Shown: positions 8,379 to 18,282 of the stretch, one piece after another
How positions within the stretch are numbered: the first letter of the stretch is position 1
Layout: each line of letters opens with the position of its first letter
DNA from: Microterricola gilva
GTDB taxonomy: Bacteria; Actinomycetota; Actinomycetes; Actinomycetales; Microbacteriaceae
Direction of reading: 5' to 3'
Length of the DNA stretch: 64,000 bases
Assembly: GCF_004217495.1 (NCBI RefSeq)
Contig: NZ_SHLC01000001.1
Span: forward strand, 62,001 to 126,000
Notes under the pieces: generated by a model
What the model was told of the DNA's origin: nothing
Databases searched by the model: none
What the model saw: the letters and a program-made list of their open reading frames with translations, nothing else
Translations under genes and position numbers: made by a program

Positions 8379-9354
8379 AGCCCAGTCCAGTGAAGCCCGG
8401 TCCAGTGAGGCCCAACCCAGTGCAGCCGAGCCCACTGAGGCTCGACCAGCCGGCGCCGCCCTCGGCGTATCTGCGCCCGCCGCGCCGGCCGCTGTGGGGA
8501 CCGCCGCCAGCCGTGTCCGAACCGGCTCGGGCGGCGTCGCGGCATCCGCTGCGCTGTTCGCTTCGGAACTCGCCACCCTCTTCCGTCGGCGTCGCACCGC
8601 GGCACTCGGGGCTGCGCTCGCCCTGATCCCGATCCTGATCGGCGTCGCGATCCGCCTCGCCGGGGACGGGGGCAGTGGCCGCGGTCCGGCGTTCCTCGAC
8701 CAGATCACGAACAACGGGCTCTTCGTCGGCGTCACGGCCATCACCGTCGCGACCCCGCTCTTCCTGCCGCTCACGATCGCCGTCGTCGCCGGCGACACGA
8801 TCGCGGGGGAGGCGAGCCATGGCACCCTCCGCTACCTGCTCATCGCACCGGCGGGGCGGGTGCGGCTGCTGCTGGTGAAGTATCTGAGCGCCGCCGTGTT
8901 CTGCCTCGCGGCCGCCATCACGGTCGTCGTGGTCGGCACGCTCGTCGGCTGGGCGCTGTTCCCGATCGGGCCGGTCACGCTGCTCTCTGGAGCGACGGTC
9001 GGGGTCGGGGAGGGGCTGCTCAGGCTGCTCGGCATCGCCGCCTACGTCGCCGTGTCGCTGCTCGGCCTCTCCGCGATCGGGCTGTTCTTCTCGACGCTCA
9101 CCACCGTGCCGGTCGGCGCGATGGCGGCAACCGCGATCCTCGCCGTGACGGCGCAGATCGTCGGTGCGCTGCCGCAGCTCGAGTGGTTGCATCCGTGGCT
9201 GTTCACGAACAACTGGTTCGGATTCGCCGATCTGCTGCGGGCCCCCATCGCCTGGGGCTCCTTCGCCGACAACGCGCTGCTCCAGGCCGGGTACATCGTC
9301 GTGTTCGGCGCGCTCGCCTGTGCCAGGCTGCTCACCAAGGACATCCTCTCCTGA
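8368..9354 (+). CDS. ABC exporter permease with repeat-encoded N-terminus
   Basis: A 328-residue ABC-2 type membrane protein with about six hydrophobic segments (for example ALGAALALIPILIGVAIRLA and FLPLTIAVVAGDTIAGEASH). It includes the characteristic amphipathic GTLRYLLIAPAGRVRLLLVKY segment. I place the start at TTG 8368 because GGGGAGGGG lies 7 nt upstream and the frame is open from there. The first ~25 residues (SSEAQ/SSEAR-like units) are encoded by a five-unit 15-bp tandem repeat and are probably an unstructured cytoplasmic tail. With the preceding ATPase it forms the exporter. The function is inferred from family only. Confidence 0.8.
   Translation: MSSEAQSSEARSSEAQPSAAEPTEARPAGAALGVSAPAAPAAVGTAASRVRTGSGGVAASAALFASELATLFRRRRTAALGAALALIPILIGVAIRLAGDGGSGRGPAFLDQITNNGLFVGVTAITVATPLFLPLTIAVVAGDTIAGEASHGTLRYLLIAPAGRVRLLLVKYLSAAVFCLAAAITVVVVGTLVGWALFPIGPVTLLSGATVGVGEGLLRLLGIAAYVAVSLLGLSAIGLFFSTLTTVPVGAMAATAILAVTAQIVGALPQLEWLHPWLFTNNWFGFADLLRAPIAWGSFADNALLQAGYIVVFGALACARLLTKDILS
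8371..8445 (+). repeat. 15-bp tandem repeat, five units, across an ABC gene junction
   Basis: Units begin at 8371, 8386, 8401, 8416 and 8431. The first is TCCAGTGAAGCCCAG and later units diverge progressively. Unit length is a multiple of three, so copy-number change keeps the permease frame. The ATPase stop TGA lies in the first unit. Confidence 0.9.
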
Positions 9355-9453
9355 GGGCCAGCCCGAGCCGCACGATAGTCTGTCGGAAGCATTGGCTGGG
9401 CCGATCTCAGCGCGCGTGACGACGGATTCGGCCGCAAGATGAGGAGTGTTGGC

Positions 9454-12060
9454 GTGCCAGGGACGACATCGATCATCGAGCACCCCGGTGACGTCGGCGA
9501 TGGCTTCTCGGGCTCGGGGCCGGGATCGGCGACCGCCACGCGCCACGCCGCCTGGGACCTGCTCGATGGCCCGGAAGCCCTCGTCGTCATTCGCGCCCTG
9601 CCCGGCATGGGCAAGACGCGATTGGTGCGCTCGTGGGTCGAGGAACGACGCAGGCGCGGGGGTGACGACGTCCTGTTCCTGAGCGCGCGTGAGCTGGGGG
9701 CGCCTCTGCGCGATGTGCTCCGCGATGACCCGTGCCGGATCGTCGTGATCGACGACGCCGATGCGCTCTCCCGAGCAGAGCTGGCCGAGCTCTACGCTCA
9801 ACTGCTGGCCGACGCGATTCTCAAGGTCGTCGTGTGCGTTGCAACGCTGGGCGGGTTGCGGGGCGCGAACGCTCCCGACGGCCTCGCGGTGCGGGAGCTC
9901 GGCGCCGCACACCTCAAGATCTCGCCGGAGCAGATGCCAGCCGCGCTCGCGCACTGGACGGACGGCACGGTGTCCGCGGAGTGGGCCCCTGCCATCCACG
10001 AGCTCTCCGACGGGTGGCCGGGGCTGGCGCGGCTGCTGGCCTCCGAGATGGCACAGCCGTCGACCGAACCGACGGTGGGCGAGCGTGTCGACCCCGCGGA
10101 GCTGATCGCGGTGCCCCCGGTGGCGAACTGGATCCGCGCCGCACTCGATGCGGCGATTGCCGACGCCGCGGCGCGATCGGTGCTGCGTCGGATGTCGCTG
10201 GCCCCCGTGCTCGTGCCGCGCCACCTCGAGCTCATGGCGACGCACGACGGCGCCGCCGTCGACGACGCACTCGTGCGGGCGCTGGCCGAGCTGGGGCTCT
10301 TCGATCAGGCGCGAGCCGGTGACGGCCACGGCCGCCTCCGGCTGGTGCCCGGCGTTCGCGCGGTGGTGCACCACGACACCCGCAGCACGCACTCCGCGGA
10401 GTACCGACGCTGGAATCGGCTCTTCGCCGATGGCCTCGTCAGCCACGGCGGGCGGGACGAGATCTGGATCGCCCTGACGCACGCCAGGGCCGGGGAGGAC
10501 TGGGACCGGATGGCCACGCTGTGGCCCCGGCACAGCCTCGGCCTGCTCAATCGCAACTTCGCGGCATCCGTCGCCGCCTACTCCAGCCTGCCGGACGAGG
10601 CCGTGCAGCAGCACCCCGGACTGCGCCTGGCCCAGGTCGTGCTCGCGAGCATCGGCGCATCGTCCGGAGACGGCGCGGGCATCTGGCTGCGCTCCGCAAC
10701 GGGGACGGCCAGGAAGCTGGCATCGGCCCTGACGGCGGTGCCGACCGCCGACGGCCTGATCGGCCTGCTGAGCGCTGTCGTCGTACACCAGCGCGTGACG
10801 GGGACGATCGAGGCCGCGCGCGATACGGCGAACAACGTGGAGAGCGAGCTGGAGCTGCGCGCGGGGCGCGGCGACCTGCCGACCGACGCGAATCGGGCGT
10901 GGTGGCAGCTGCAGCGCGCCGTGACGCTGCTGCTGCTCGACGAACTCGCGGAGTCGATCGCGCTGGCCACCGACGCATACGAGCTCGCGGTCGGGGCCGG
11001 CATCGACGCCGAGCACGTCACCGCGAACGCGACGTCCCACCTCGCCCTCTGCAATGTGCTCCTGGGCTCGGAGCGCGAGGCGGCGGAGTGGCTCGCCCTG
11101 GGGGCGCCGACGGGGGCGACCCGCTGGCACGACTCGGTCACGAGGGCTCCGGCCCGGGTGGCGGAGACCCTGCTGGCGACGGAACGGCTCGAACGACAGC
11201 GTGCGGCCGGGGCGGTGGCTGCCATGGGCAACGGCGCCGGGCCACTCGAGATGTGGCCGTTCATCGCCACCGCCGCTGCCCGCCACGAGCTCACCTTCGG
11301 AGACCCCGTCGTGATGCTCGCCGAGTTCGACAGGGTCGAGCGTGCCCAGACGTTGATCGGTCGGATCGGCACGGGGGGCGGCGCCCTCATGCTTGCCCGC
11401 ACCCGCGCGGACGGGCTGATCGCGAGCGGGGAGGCCGGCCGGGCTGTCGACGTGCTGGAGACGGCAGGTAACGAGCTCTACGGCGCGAAAGCGGAGGAGA
11501 TTCCGGAGCTGCTGCTGCCGCTCGCCAGAGCGCAGCTCTACGGCGGGCAGAGCAAGAAGGCGGCGCGGCTGGCGTTGCGCGCCGTGAACTCGACGCGCGT
11601 GTGGCACGGCGACCAGCTCGAGGCGTATTTCGTCGCCGCCGAGGCGCAGCTCCGCGTGGGCGCCAAGCAGGGGGCGGCCGCGACCTTCGCCCGCGCGCAC
11701 GCGCTAGCCACGCGGAGGAACAACTGGCGGGCGTACCTGACGATCCCGACGGCGTCGCTCCGCACGCTGCTCGCGGCGATCGGCGCTGCGCTGCCGGATG
11801 CCGCGGAGGCCGGCATCCGCGCCGCCACACCGTTCTACCCCGAATCCGAGTCGATCGCCGAGCTGTCCGGGCGAGAGACCGTTGTGCTCGGCGCGCTCGC
11901 AGACGGGGGGTCGACGGCGTCGATCGCCGCGTCGCTCTCGGTCTCGCCGAACACCGTGAAGAGCCAGATCGCCTCGATCTACGCCAAACTCGGTGTGCGC
12001 GACCGCGCGGCAGCACTCGTCGTCGCCGAACGGCGTGGCCTCATCCGGCGTCGGGACTGA
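9454..12060 (+). CDS. Large ATPase-type LuxR regulator (MalT/LAL-like)
   Basis: An 868-residue regulator. An N-terminal STAND-like ATPase carries the Walker A ALPGMGKTR and the Walker B RIVVIDDADAL. A long helical middle region (about residues 330-780) looks like TPR-type sensor repeats. The C-terminus is a LuxR helix-turn-helix with LSGRETVVLGALADGGS, SVSPNTVKSQIASIYAKLGV and RDRAAALVVAERRG. I chose GTG 9454 because AGGAG at 9442-9446 is properly spaced for it. The ATG at 9439 would place that site inside the coding region. It has no obvious operon partner, and its 3' end overlaps cofD by 20 bases tail to tail. The inducer is unknown. Confidence 0.85.
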   Translation: MPGTTSIIEHPGDVGDGFSGSGPGSATATRHAAWDLLDGPEALVVIRALPGMGKTRLVRSWVEERRRRGGDDVLFLSARELGAPLRDVLRDDPCRIVVIDDADALSRAELAELYAQLLADAILKVVVCVATLGGLRGANAPDGLAVRELGAAHLKISPEQMPAALAHWTDGTVSAEWAPAIHELSDGWPGLARLLASEMAQPSTEPTVGERVDPAELIAVPPVANWIRAALDAAIADAAARSVLRRMSLAPVLVPRHLELMATHDGAAVDDALVRALAELGLFDQARAGDGHGRLRLVPGVRAVVHHDTRSTHSAEYRRWNRLFADGLVSHGGRDEIWIALTHARAGEDWDRMATLWPRHSLGLLNRNFAASVAAYSSLPDEAVQQHPGLRLAQVVLASIGASSGDGAGIWLRSATGTARKLASALTAVPTADGLIGLLSAVVVHQRVTGTIEAARDTANNVESELELRAGRGDLPTDANRAWWQLQRAVTLLLLDELAESIALATDAYELAVGAGIDAEHVTANATSHLALCNVLLGSEREAAEWLALGAPTGATRWHDSVTRAPARVAETLLATERLERQRAAGAVAAMGNGAGPLEMWPFIATAAARHELTFGDPVVMLAEFDRVERAQTLIGRIGTGGGALMLARTRADGLIASGEAGRAVDVLETAGNELYGAKAEEIPELLLPLARAQLYGGQSKKAARLALRAVNSTRVWHGDQLEAYFVAAEAQLRVGAKQGAAATFARAHALATRRNNWRAYLTIPTASLRTLLAAIGAALPDAAEAGIRAATPFYPESESIAELSGRETVVLGALADGGSTASIAASLSVSPNTVKSQIASIYAKLGVRDRAAALVVAERRGLIRRRD

Positions 12061-13188
12061 GCGGAGCCTCCCGCGCGGCCACCGGCACGGATCCGGCCAG
12101 TGCGATGGCATCGGCGGCGATTGCTGCCGTCTCCTCGACGGAGTGGAACCAGAGCGGGCGCACGAGCGGGCGGATGCCGGCCGCCTCCAGCCGCCCGGCG
12201 GCCGCCGCGTCGGCCGGATCGACGAGCCAGCCATCGATGAGCCCATCGTGCCCGCGCGCGCCGTAGTGTTCGGCGACCGCCAGCGCGCTCGTCTCGACCC
12301 CGATCGCGTGGAGGCAGGCGTCGGCCATGCCGCGCACGACCGAGCCGCCGATGATCGGCGAGACGGCGATGACGGGGGCGGTTGCGTGGCGCACGGCGTC
12401 CGCGATGCCGGGAATGCCGAGGATCGTGCCGATCGAGACGACCGGGTTCGACGGCGCGAACAGCACGAGGTCGGCATCCGCGATCGCCTCGAGCACGCCG
12501 AGGGCCGGGCGCGCGGCCGCGACGCCCTGCTGCGTGAAGGCGATGGCAGGCAGGGCGGCACGGTGCCGCACCCACCACTCCTCGAAGTGCATCTGGCGCG
12601 TGCCGCCGGTGTCGTCGGCGACGGTGACGAGCGTCGGGACCTCGTCGTCGGTGGCGGGAATCAGCGTGACCCCCGGGTTCCAACGGGCGCAGAGCCGCCG
12701 GGTGGCATCGCTGAGCGGCACGCCGTCACGCAGCCACGAGCTGCGGGCGATGTGCGTGCCGAGGTCGAGGTCGCCCAGCGTGAACCACGGCCAGCCGACG
12801 CCGTAGGCGGTGAGTTCGGCGCTCACCCGCTCGCTCTCGTCGCGGCGCCCCCACCCGCGCTGCTCGTCTGCCGCGTCGCCGAGGGCGTACATGATCGAGT
12901 CGAGGTCGGGGCAGACCCGCAGCCCGGCCAGCCAGAGGTCGTCGCCGGTGTTGGCCACGACGGTGACCGAGGCGGTCGTTCCGGAGCCCGGCACACTCTC
13001 GTCCGCGGCGCCGGATGCCGGCCACTCCGCGCGCAGGTGGTGCAGCAGCCCGCGGGTGAAACGCGAGCCGCCGACGCCGCCGGCGAGCACGACGATGCGC
13101 GGCGGCCGGCCGTGCACCGCGCCGACGCCGCTGACATCGTTTGCGCTGCTGCTGCCGCTGCTGCTGCCGCTCATGCCCGATGCGCCGT

Positions 13189-13192
<4 letters not shown>
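12041..13192 (-). CDS. cofD: 2-phospho-L-lactate transferase (CofD/FbiA)
   Basis: A 383-residue enzyme that joins the (phospho)lactyl or enolpyruvyl unit to the deazaflavin Fo, giving F420-0 or its dehydro form. Diagnostic segments are IVVLAGGVGGSRFTRGL, VTVVANTGDDLWLAGLRVCPDLDSIMYAL, FTLGDLDLGTHIAR and the later LVLFAPSNPVVSIGTILG. The N-terminus (MSGSSSGSSS-like, about 25 residues) is low-complexity. The start is GTG 13192, overlapping the stop of the upstream ABC ATPase as GTGA, so it is translationally coupled to the importer. Its 3' end overlaps the convergent LuxR-type gene by 20 bases. Neither cofC nor Fo synthase lies in the window. Confidence 0.93.
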
Positions 13193-14102
<910 letters not shown>

Positions 14103-14106
<4 letters not shown>

Positions 14107-15191
14107 TGCGTGCTCCGATTCTTGAGCAGGATCATGGCGAAGACCGGGCCGCCGACGATGGCCGTGAGGATTCCGACCGGCAGTTCGCGCGGGTCGAAGA
14201 GGGTGCGGGCGCCGGTGTCCATCCAGAGCAGGAAGATCGCTCCGGCCAGCGCCGAGAGCGGCAATAGGCCACGGTGGCCAGGGCCGATGAGCAGTCGAAC
14301 GGCGTGCGGCAGCACGAGCCCGACGAAACCGATCGCGCCGCTGACGGCGACGAGGGCGCCGGTGAGCAGCGCGGTCGCGCCGAGCAGGATCCAGCGCACC
14401 GCCGTCACCGGAACGCCGAGCGCCGCCGCAGCCGTGTCACCGAAGGCGAAGGCGTCGAGCACGGTCCCGCTGAACAGCAGCGGAACGCCGACCACGAGCA
14501 GCGCGATGCCGGCGATCGCGACGGCCGGCCAGCGTGCGCCGGCCAGCGAGCCGAGGAGCCAGTTGAGGATCTCGCGGTAGCTGTCACCGGTGGCACTCCA
14601 GAAGATCACGAGGCTGGTCAGCGCACCGAAGACCGCCGAGACGGCGAGGCCGGCCAGGATCGTGCGGCTCGGGCTGAGGCCGCCGGCCGCACCGGCGAGC
14701 CCGAGCGTCGCGACGAGCGCGAGCAGGGCGCCGACGAAGGCCGCGATCGGCAGCGCGATCGCCGCGCCGAGCACGATCACGATGACGGCGCCGAGCGAGG
14801 CCCCAGAGCTCAGGCCGAGCAGATACGGGTCGGCGAGCGGGTTGCGCATGAGCGCCTGCATCACGGTGCCGCAGAGGGCGAGGCCGGCGCCGACCGCCGC
14901 GGCCGTGAGCACGCGGGGCAGGCGCAGCTCCCAGACGATGCCGTCGCGGAGGGCCGAGGGGGCTTCGACCCCGAACAGCTCGCCGAGGCCGAGGTGGGTG
15001 AGCACGCTCGCCAGCACCTCGCTCGGGCTGAGCGCGGCAGGGCCGATGGCGACGGCCAGCAGCACGGATGCCGCGAGCACCAGCGCGAGCACCCAGGCCA
15101 CGAGCCCCGTGCGCCCGCGCCAACCCGCCCGGCGCCCGGTCTCGGGGAGCGGGGCGGTCAAGGCGGCGCGGGCCGGGGCGGTGTTAGTCAC
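14103..15191 (-). CDS. FecCD-type ABC importer permease (proposed F420-0/deazaflavin importer)
   Basis: A 362-residue permease with about ten membrane segments. It has the family sequences RLPRVLTAAAVGAGLALCGT, MQALMRNPLADPYLLGLSSG and GFVGLVLPHAVRLLIGPGHR. These define the BtuC/FecCD branch, which imports siderophores, cobalamin and other large cofactors. The GTG start at 15191 overlaps the stop of the binding-protein gene by 8 bases, and the stop overlaps the ATPase start. It should form a homodimeric channel with the ATPase encoded downstream. The link to F420 chemistry rests on the coupled cofD. Confidence 0.87.
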
Positions 15192-16233
15192 CGAGTGACT
15201 CCAACTGGGCGTTCAGCGTGGCGACGGCCTCGACGTTGCGTACTCCGGCCTCCCCGGCGGGGAACGGCACGATCAGGTAGTTGCCAGCCTGCACCGCACT
15301 GAGATTCGCGGTCGCCGGGTTCGACTCGAGCAGCCCGATCTTCGACTCTGCGGTGTTCCACGCGGCGTCGACAAGCACGATCACGTCGGGATCGGCGGCC
15401 ACGATGGCCTCCCAGCCGAGCGGCGACCAGCTGTCCTGCACGTCGGCGGCGACGTTCTCAAGCTCGAGCGCGTCGAGGATCATCTGGGGCGCACCGATTC
15501 CGGCGCCGACGTACGGAGTGTCATTCCCGGAGCTGTACCAGAGGGCGCTGCGCCCGTCGCCGGCCGGCTCGACGGCGGCGAGCTCGGCGCGCTGCGCGGC
15601 GACGAGCTCCGCCGCGGCATCCTGCACATCGAAGATCTCGCCGATCTGCGTGATCTCGGCGAAGACCTCATCGAAGTCGAGCGGGTTCGGGCGGTAGGCC
15701 TCGCCCTTGCATGCGGCTGGCGACACGAGGCTGTTCACGCCGAGGGCGGCGAGCGTTGGGCGATCGCCCGCACCCTCCGCGCTGAGGTTGGACTCCCAGC
15801 CGGCGTAGACGAGATCCGGCTCGAGCTCGAGCGTCGCCTCCTGGCCGGGCACCTTGTCGCTGAGCACGGGGAGCGCGGCGGCCTCCGCCGCCCAAGCCTC
15901 AGCGGCCGGCCCATCGCCGAAGGCGGAACCGACGATGCGTTCGCCGAGGCCGAGCGCCAGCAGCATCTCGGTCGAGGTCGACTTGATGCTGACGACGCGC
16001 TCCGGAGCCGCCGTGAAGGTGACCTCGGTTCCGCAATTGTCGATCGTGAGCGGGTAACCGGTCTGGCTGGTGTCGGCCGGCTCGTCGGCCGCGGTGCCGA
16101 TCGTGTCGGATGCCGGTGCGGCACAACCGGCGAGCAGGGCGAGCGTCGCGGCGGCGGTGACCGCGCCGGCCACGCGGCGGCGATGGGGGCGCGCGGCGCG
16201 CGGCGTAGCGGGGAATGGCGTGACGGGGAGCAT
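15184..16233 (-). CDS. Substrate-binding lipoprotein of the cofD-linked ABC importer
   Basis: A 349-residue lipoprotein. It has a signal segment ending in the lipobox LLAGCA (Cys near residue 37) and a TroA/BtuF-type two-lobed binding fold (YPLTIDNCGTEVTFTAAPER, VVSIKSTSTEMLLALGLGER, DLVYAGWESN). A cysteine in the loop SLVSPAACKGEAY and one in DNCGTE may form a disulfide. It heads a four-gene overlapping operon that ends in cofD. GGAGG lies 4 nt before the ATG and is itself paired in the predicted leader. A vitamin B12 or siderophore role cannot be excluded by sequence alone. Confidence 0.82.
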   Translation of the reverse strand: MLPVTPFPATPRAARPHRRRVAGAVTAAATLALLAGCAAPASDTIGTAADEPADTSQTGYPLTIDNCGTEVTFTAAPERVVSIKSTSTEMLLALGLGERIVGSAFGDGPAAEAWAAEAAALPVLSDKVPGQEATLELEPDLVYAGWESNLSAEGAGDRPTLAALGVNSLVSPAACKGEAYRPNPLDFDEVFAEITQIGEIFDVQDAAAELVAAQRAELAAVEPAGDGRSALWYSSGNDTPYVGAGIGAPQMILDALELENVAADVQDSWSPLGWEAIVAADPDVIVLVDAAWNTAESKIGLLESNPATANLSAVQAGNYLIVPFPAGEAGVRNVEAVATLNAQLESLGD

Positions 16234-16353
16234 GGAACCTCCGGACAGGGTGATGGCAGGGAGATCCGAACACAGTCGGTGACCTGCAGCCCAAATCCAG
16301 GCCGGCTCGACCCCGCCATGCAGGCGGGGGGTCGGGATCAGCCTAGAGGTTCC
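16234..16353 (-). promoter_or_regulatory. Structured 5' leader, candidate riboswitch of the importer-cofD operon
   Basis: In the RNA sense, GGAACCTC (complement of 16346-16353) can pair with GAGGTTCC (complement of 16234-16241), which contains the ribosome binding site. The roughly 100 nt enclosed hold further helices: GATCC/GGATC (16263-16267 with 16335-16339) and a strong hairpin (16309-16317 with 16323-16333). The 3' part (GGGCTGCAGG...GACTGTG...CGGATCTCCCTGCC) resembles the B12 box region of cobalamin riboswitches. The canonical 5' core is not recognisable. Confidence 0.45.
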
Positions 16354-16388
16354 GCGCGGGCGGGCGCCAGCGCCAGCGCCAGCGTGCC

Positions 16389-16564
16389 CGAACTCGACGT
16401 ATCGGCGCCCCGTCCGCCGCGAACGCCGCTGATTCTTCGAGTTCGTAGATCTCCGCCGGCCTCAAGCAGTCAGTGCGGGCGCCCTGGTGCAGCACCTCGC
16501 GGCATCCGAACTCGACGTATCGGCGGCCCACCCGTTGGAAACGCCGCCGATACTTCGAGTTCGG
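16389..16564. repeat. Two tandem long inverted repeats of the CGAACTCG family
   Basis: This falls in the 365-base stretch 16234-16598, which holds no gene. The first palindrome spans 16389-16445 and is imperfect. The second has 22-nt arms at 16506-16527 and 16543-16564 with one mismatch. Both left arms begin CGAACTCGACGTATCGGCG and both right arms end CTTCGAGTTCG. The second lies just past the mocR stop codon and could end that transcript. Confidence 0.8.
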
Positions 16565-16598
16565 GGTCGGGTGCTGGGTGGGTGTCGGCGCGAACGGA

Positions 16599-18053
16599 CT
16601 ACGCCTCGAGCGTGTAGAACGCCGGTGGGCCAGGCAGTGCGGCGGCGGCCAGGGCCTCGGCGACCTCTGCAGCGTTGCCGCGCACCATGCCGGCCGTCAC
16701 CCGCACGAAGCCGGGGCCGACCCCCGGCACCGAGCCGAGGCCGCGTGCCGTGCCGCTTCCCGCGCCAGCGTGCACGGCCCCGCCGGCGAGGAACGGCGAG
16801 CCGGGGGCCACACGGATGCCGACCGCCGCCAGTTGCACGAGGGCCGCGCGCTCGTTCGCGACGGGCAACCACAGGTTGATGCCGTCGGGCAGGGCGGTGC
16901 CCGGCTCGCCAGGGCCGGACGCCGTGTGCACCCCGCGGAGGGCGAGTTCCGCGCTCAGTGCCTTCTGCCTGGAGTAGTACTGGCGCCTGGCCTCCGTCAC
17001 CTCGTCGAGCGCGGTGCCGTCGGTCAGCAGATCGGCGAGGATCCGCTGCACCATGCGGGAGGTCCAGCCCGGGCCGAGCATGCGCCGTGACACGATGCGG
17101 TCGATCAGCTCCGCCGGCCCGCCGAGGGCGGCGATGCGCAGATCGGGCCCGTGCGACTTCGAGAAGCTGCGCACGTGCAGCACCTGCGCCGGGATCCACT
17201 GGCCGAGACTCACCGGCGGCGCCGTGCTGATGGCGCCGGAGTGGTCGTCCTCGATCACCATCACCCGGCTGCCGTTGCGTGAGGCCGTGATCAGCCGCGC
17301 CAGCTCATGGGCGCGCTCGACGGGCATGGATGCGCCGGTCGGGTTCTGCGCCCGCGGCTGCAGGACGACGGCCGACGGCCCCTGCTTCAGCGCGGAGGCG
17401 AGTGAGCTCGGCACGATGCCGTTCTCGTCGATCGCCACGGGCACGACCGTGGCGCCGAGGGCGCTCACCAGGTCGAAGAAGGCCGGGAATCCGGGATTCT
17501 CGAGCACCACCTTGTCGCCGAAGCGCACAACGGCCTCGAGGCTGCGCGAGACGGCGTCGAGGGCGCCGTCCACCACGGTGAGCGATTCGGCGCGGTACGG
17601 CCAGCTCTCATCGAGCACCCGACCGAGCGCGGGGATCACGGGCAGCTCGTGGTAGCTCGCGGTCTCGGCGTGCACAGAGACGCGGGAGAGGGCGGGCCCG
17701 AGCGTCGGCAGCAGCAGCGGGTCTGGCGTTCCACGCGAGAGGTCGAGGTGGGCGGCATCCGGGGCCAGCTCGGCGCCTGCGGCCAGTCCGAGCATGCGCG
17801 GCGGCAGCCAGGCCCGCGGATGCTGGCGCACGAAGCTGCCCGCCCGACCGCGTGATTCGATCAGCCCGGCCTGGCTCAGCGCCTGCCAAGCGTGGCTGAC
17901 CGTTGCCGGGCTCACGCCCAGCGTCGCACCGAGTTCGCGCACCGTCGGCAGCCGGTCTCCCGGCGCGAGTTCGCCGCTCGTGATGTGCCTGGCGATGGCC
18001 GCGGCGATGCCGCGCGGCGAAGAATCGCCGATCAGTTTCCAGATCTCATTCAC
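16599..18053 (-). CDS. MocR/GabR-type regulator (GntR domain plus aminotransferase fold)
   Basis: A 484-residue regulator. A GntR winged helix lies at about residues 10-75 (IARHITSGELAPGDRLPTVR, LGVSPATVSHAWQALSQAGL). It is followed by a fold type I aminotransferase domain with RAQNPTGASMP, VIEDDHSG and the PLP lysine in VRSFSKSHGPDLR. The start GTG 18053 has GGGAGG 10 nt upstream; longer frames have no such support. It is divergent from the pyrimidine catabolism genes. Relatives (GabR, TauR, PdxR) sense amines through an aldimine with PLP. Beta-alanine, the product of the pathway, is the obvious candidate effector, but this is inference. Confidence 0.9.
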   Translation of the reverse strand: MNEIWKLIGDSSPRGIAAAIARHITSGELAPGDRLPTVRELGATLGVSPATVSHAWQALSQAGLIESRGRAGSFVRQHPRAWLPPRMLGLAAGAELAPDAAHLDLSRGTPDPLLLPTLGPALSRVSVHAETASYHELPVIPALGRVLDESWPYRAESLTVVDGALDAVSRSLEAVVRFGDKVVLENPGFPAFFDLVSALGATVVPVAIDENGIVPSSLASALKQGPSAVVLQPRAQNPTGASMPVERAHELARLITASRNGSRVMVIEDDHSGAISTAPPVSLGQWIPAQVLHVRSFSKSHGPDLRIAALGGPAELIDRIVSRRMLGPGWTSRMVQRILADLLTDGTALDEVTEARRQYYSRQKALSAELALRGVHTASGPGEPGTALPDGINLWLPVANERAALVQLAAVGIRVAPGSPFLAGGAVHAGAGSGTARGLGSVPGVGPGFVRVTAGMVRGNAAEVAEALAAAALPGPPAFYTLEA

Positions 18054-18100
18054 GAAACTCTTGCCTCCCGGAGCTTTCGGCAACATGATGATTAACGCGT

Positions 18101-18134
18101 GTGTCACACAGTGAAACAAAAGAGAAATGTTTAC
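18101..18134. promoter_or_regulatory. Candidate operator between mocR and the pyrimidine genes
   Basis: The AT-rich part of the divergent region holds GTGTCACACA followed by GTGAAACA (18111-18118) and, 9 nt on, TGTTTAC (18128-18134), an imperfect dyad. The GTCAC...GAAAC arrangement also loosely resembles a GlnR nitrogen box, but the spacing is off by one. I cannot decide between MocR and nitrogen control. Confidence 0.35.
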
Positions 18135-18282
18135 GCCGAACAATAACAGAACGAGCAACGGAGCTCGGTTCGGCTCGACCGCTCGGCGTTGGTGACTCAC
18201 ACGATTTGCCACCGCCGGCACCCCGCAGTGCGAAGCGCACCGCGGCTCAAACCCAGTTTGATCAGGCGCAGTGGAGGCAAAC

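Noticed and set aside
8347-11700. A 1117-codon reverse-strand open frame
   Set aside because: It overlaps the ABC permease and LuxR-type genes antisense and gives a low-complexity Arg/His/Gly-rich peptide. The forward genes have clear motifs.
16234-16353. A firm cobalamin-riboswitch call
   Set aside because: Only the 3' B12-box-like part is recognisable; the conserved GGGAA...GGTG...TCC core is not, so it is reported as a structured leader only.
18101-18116. GlnR nitrogen-control box
   Set aside because: GTCAC and GAAAC are separated by 5 rather than 6 bases and the second half-pair is missing, so it is only noted as a resemblance.
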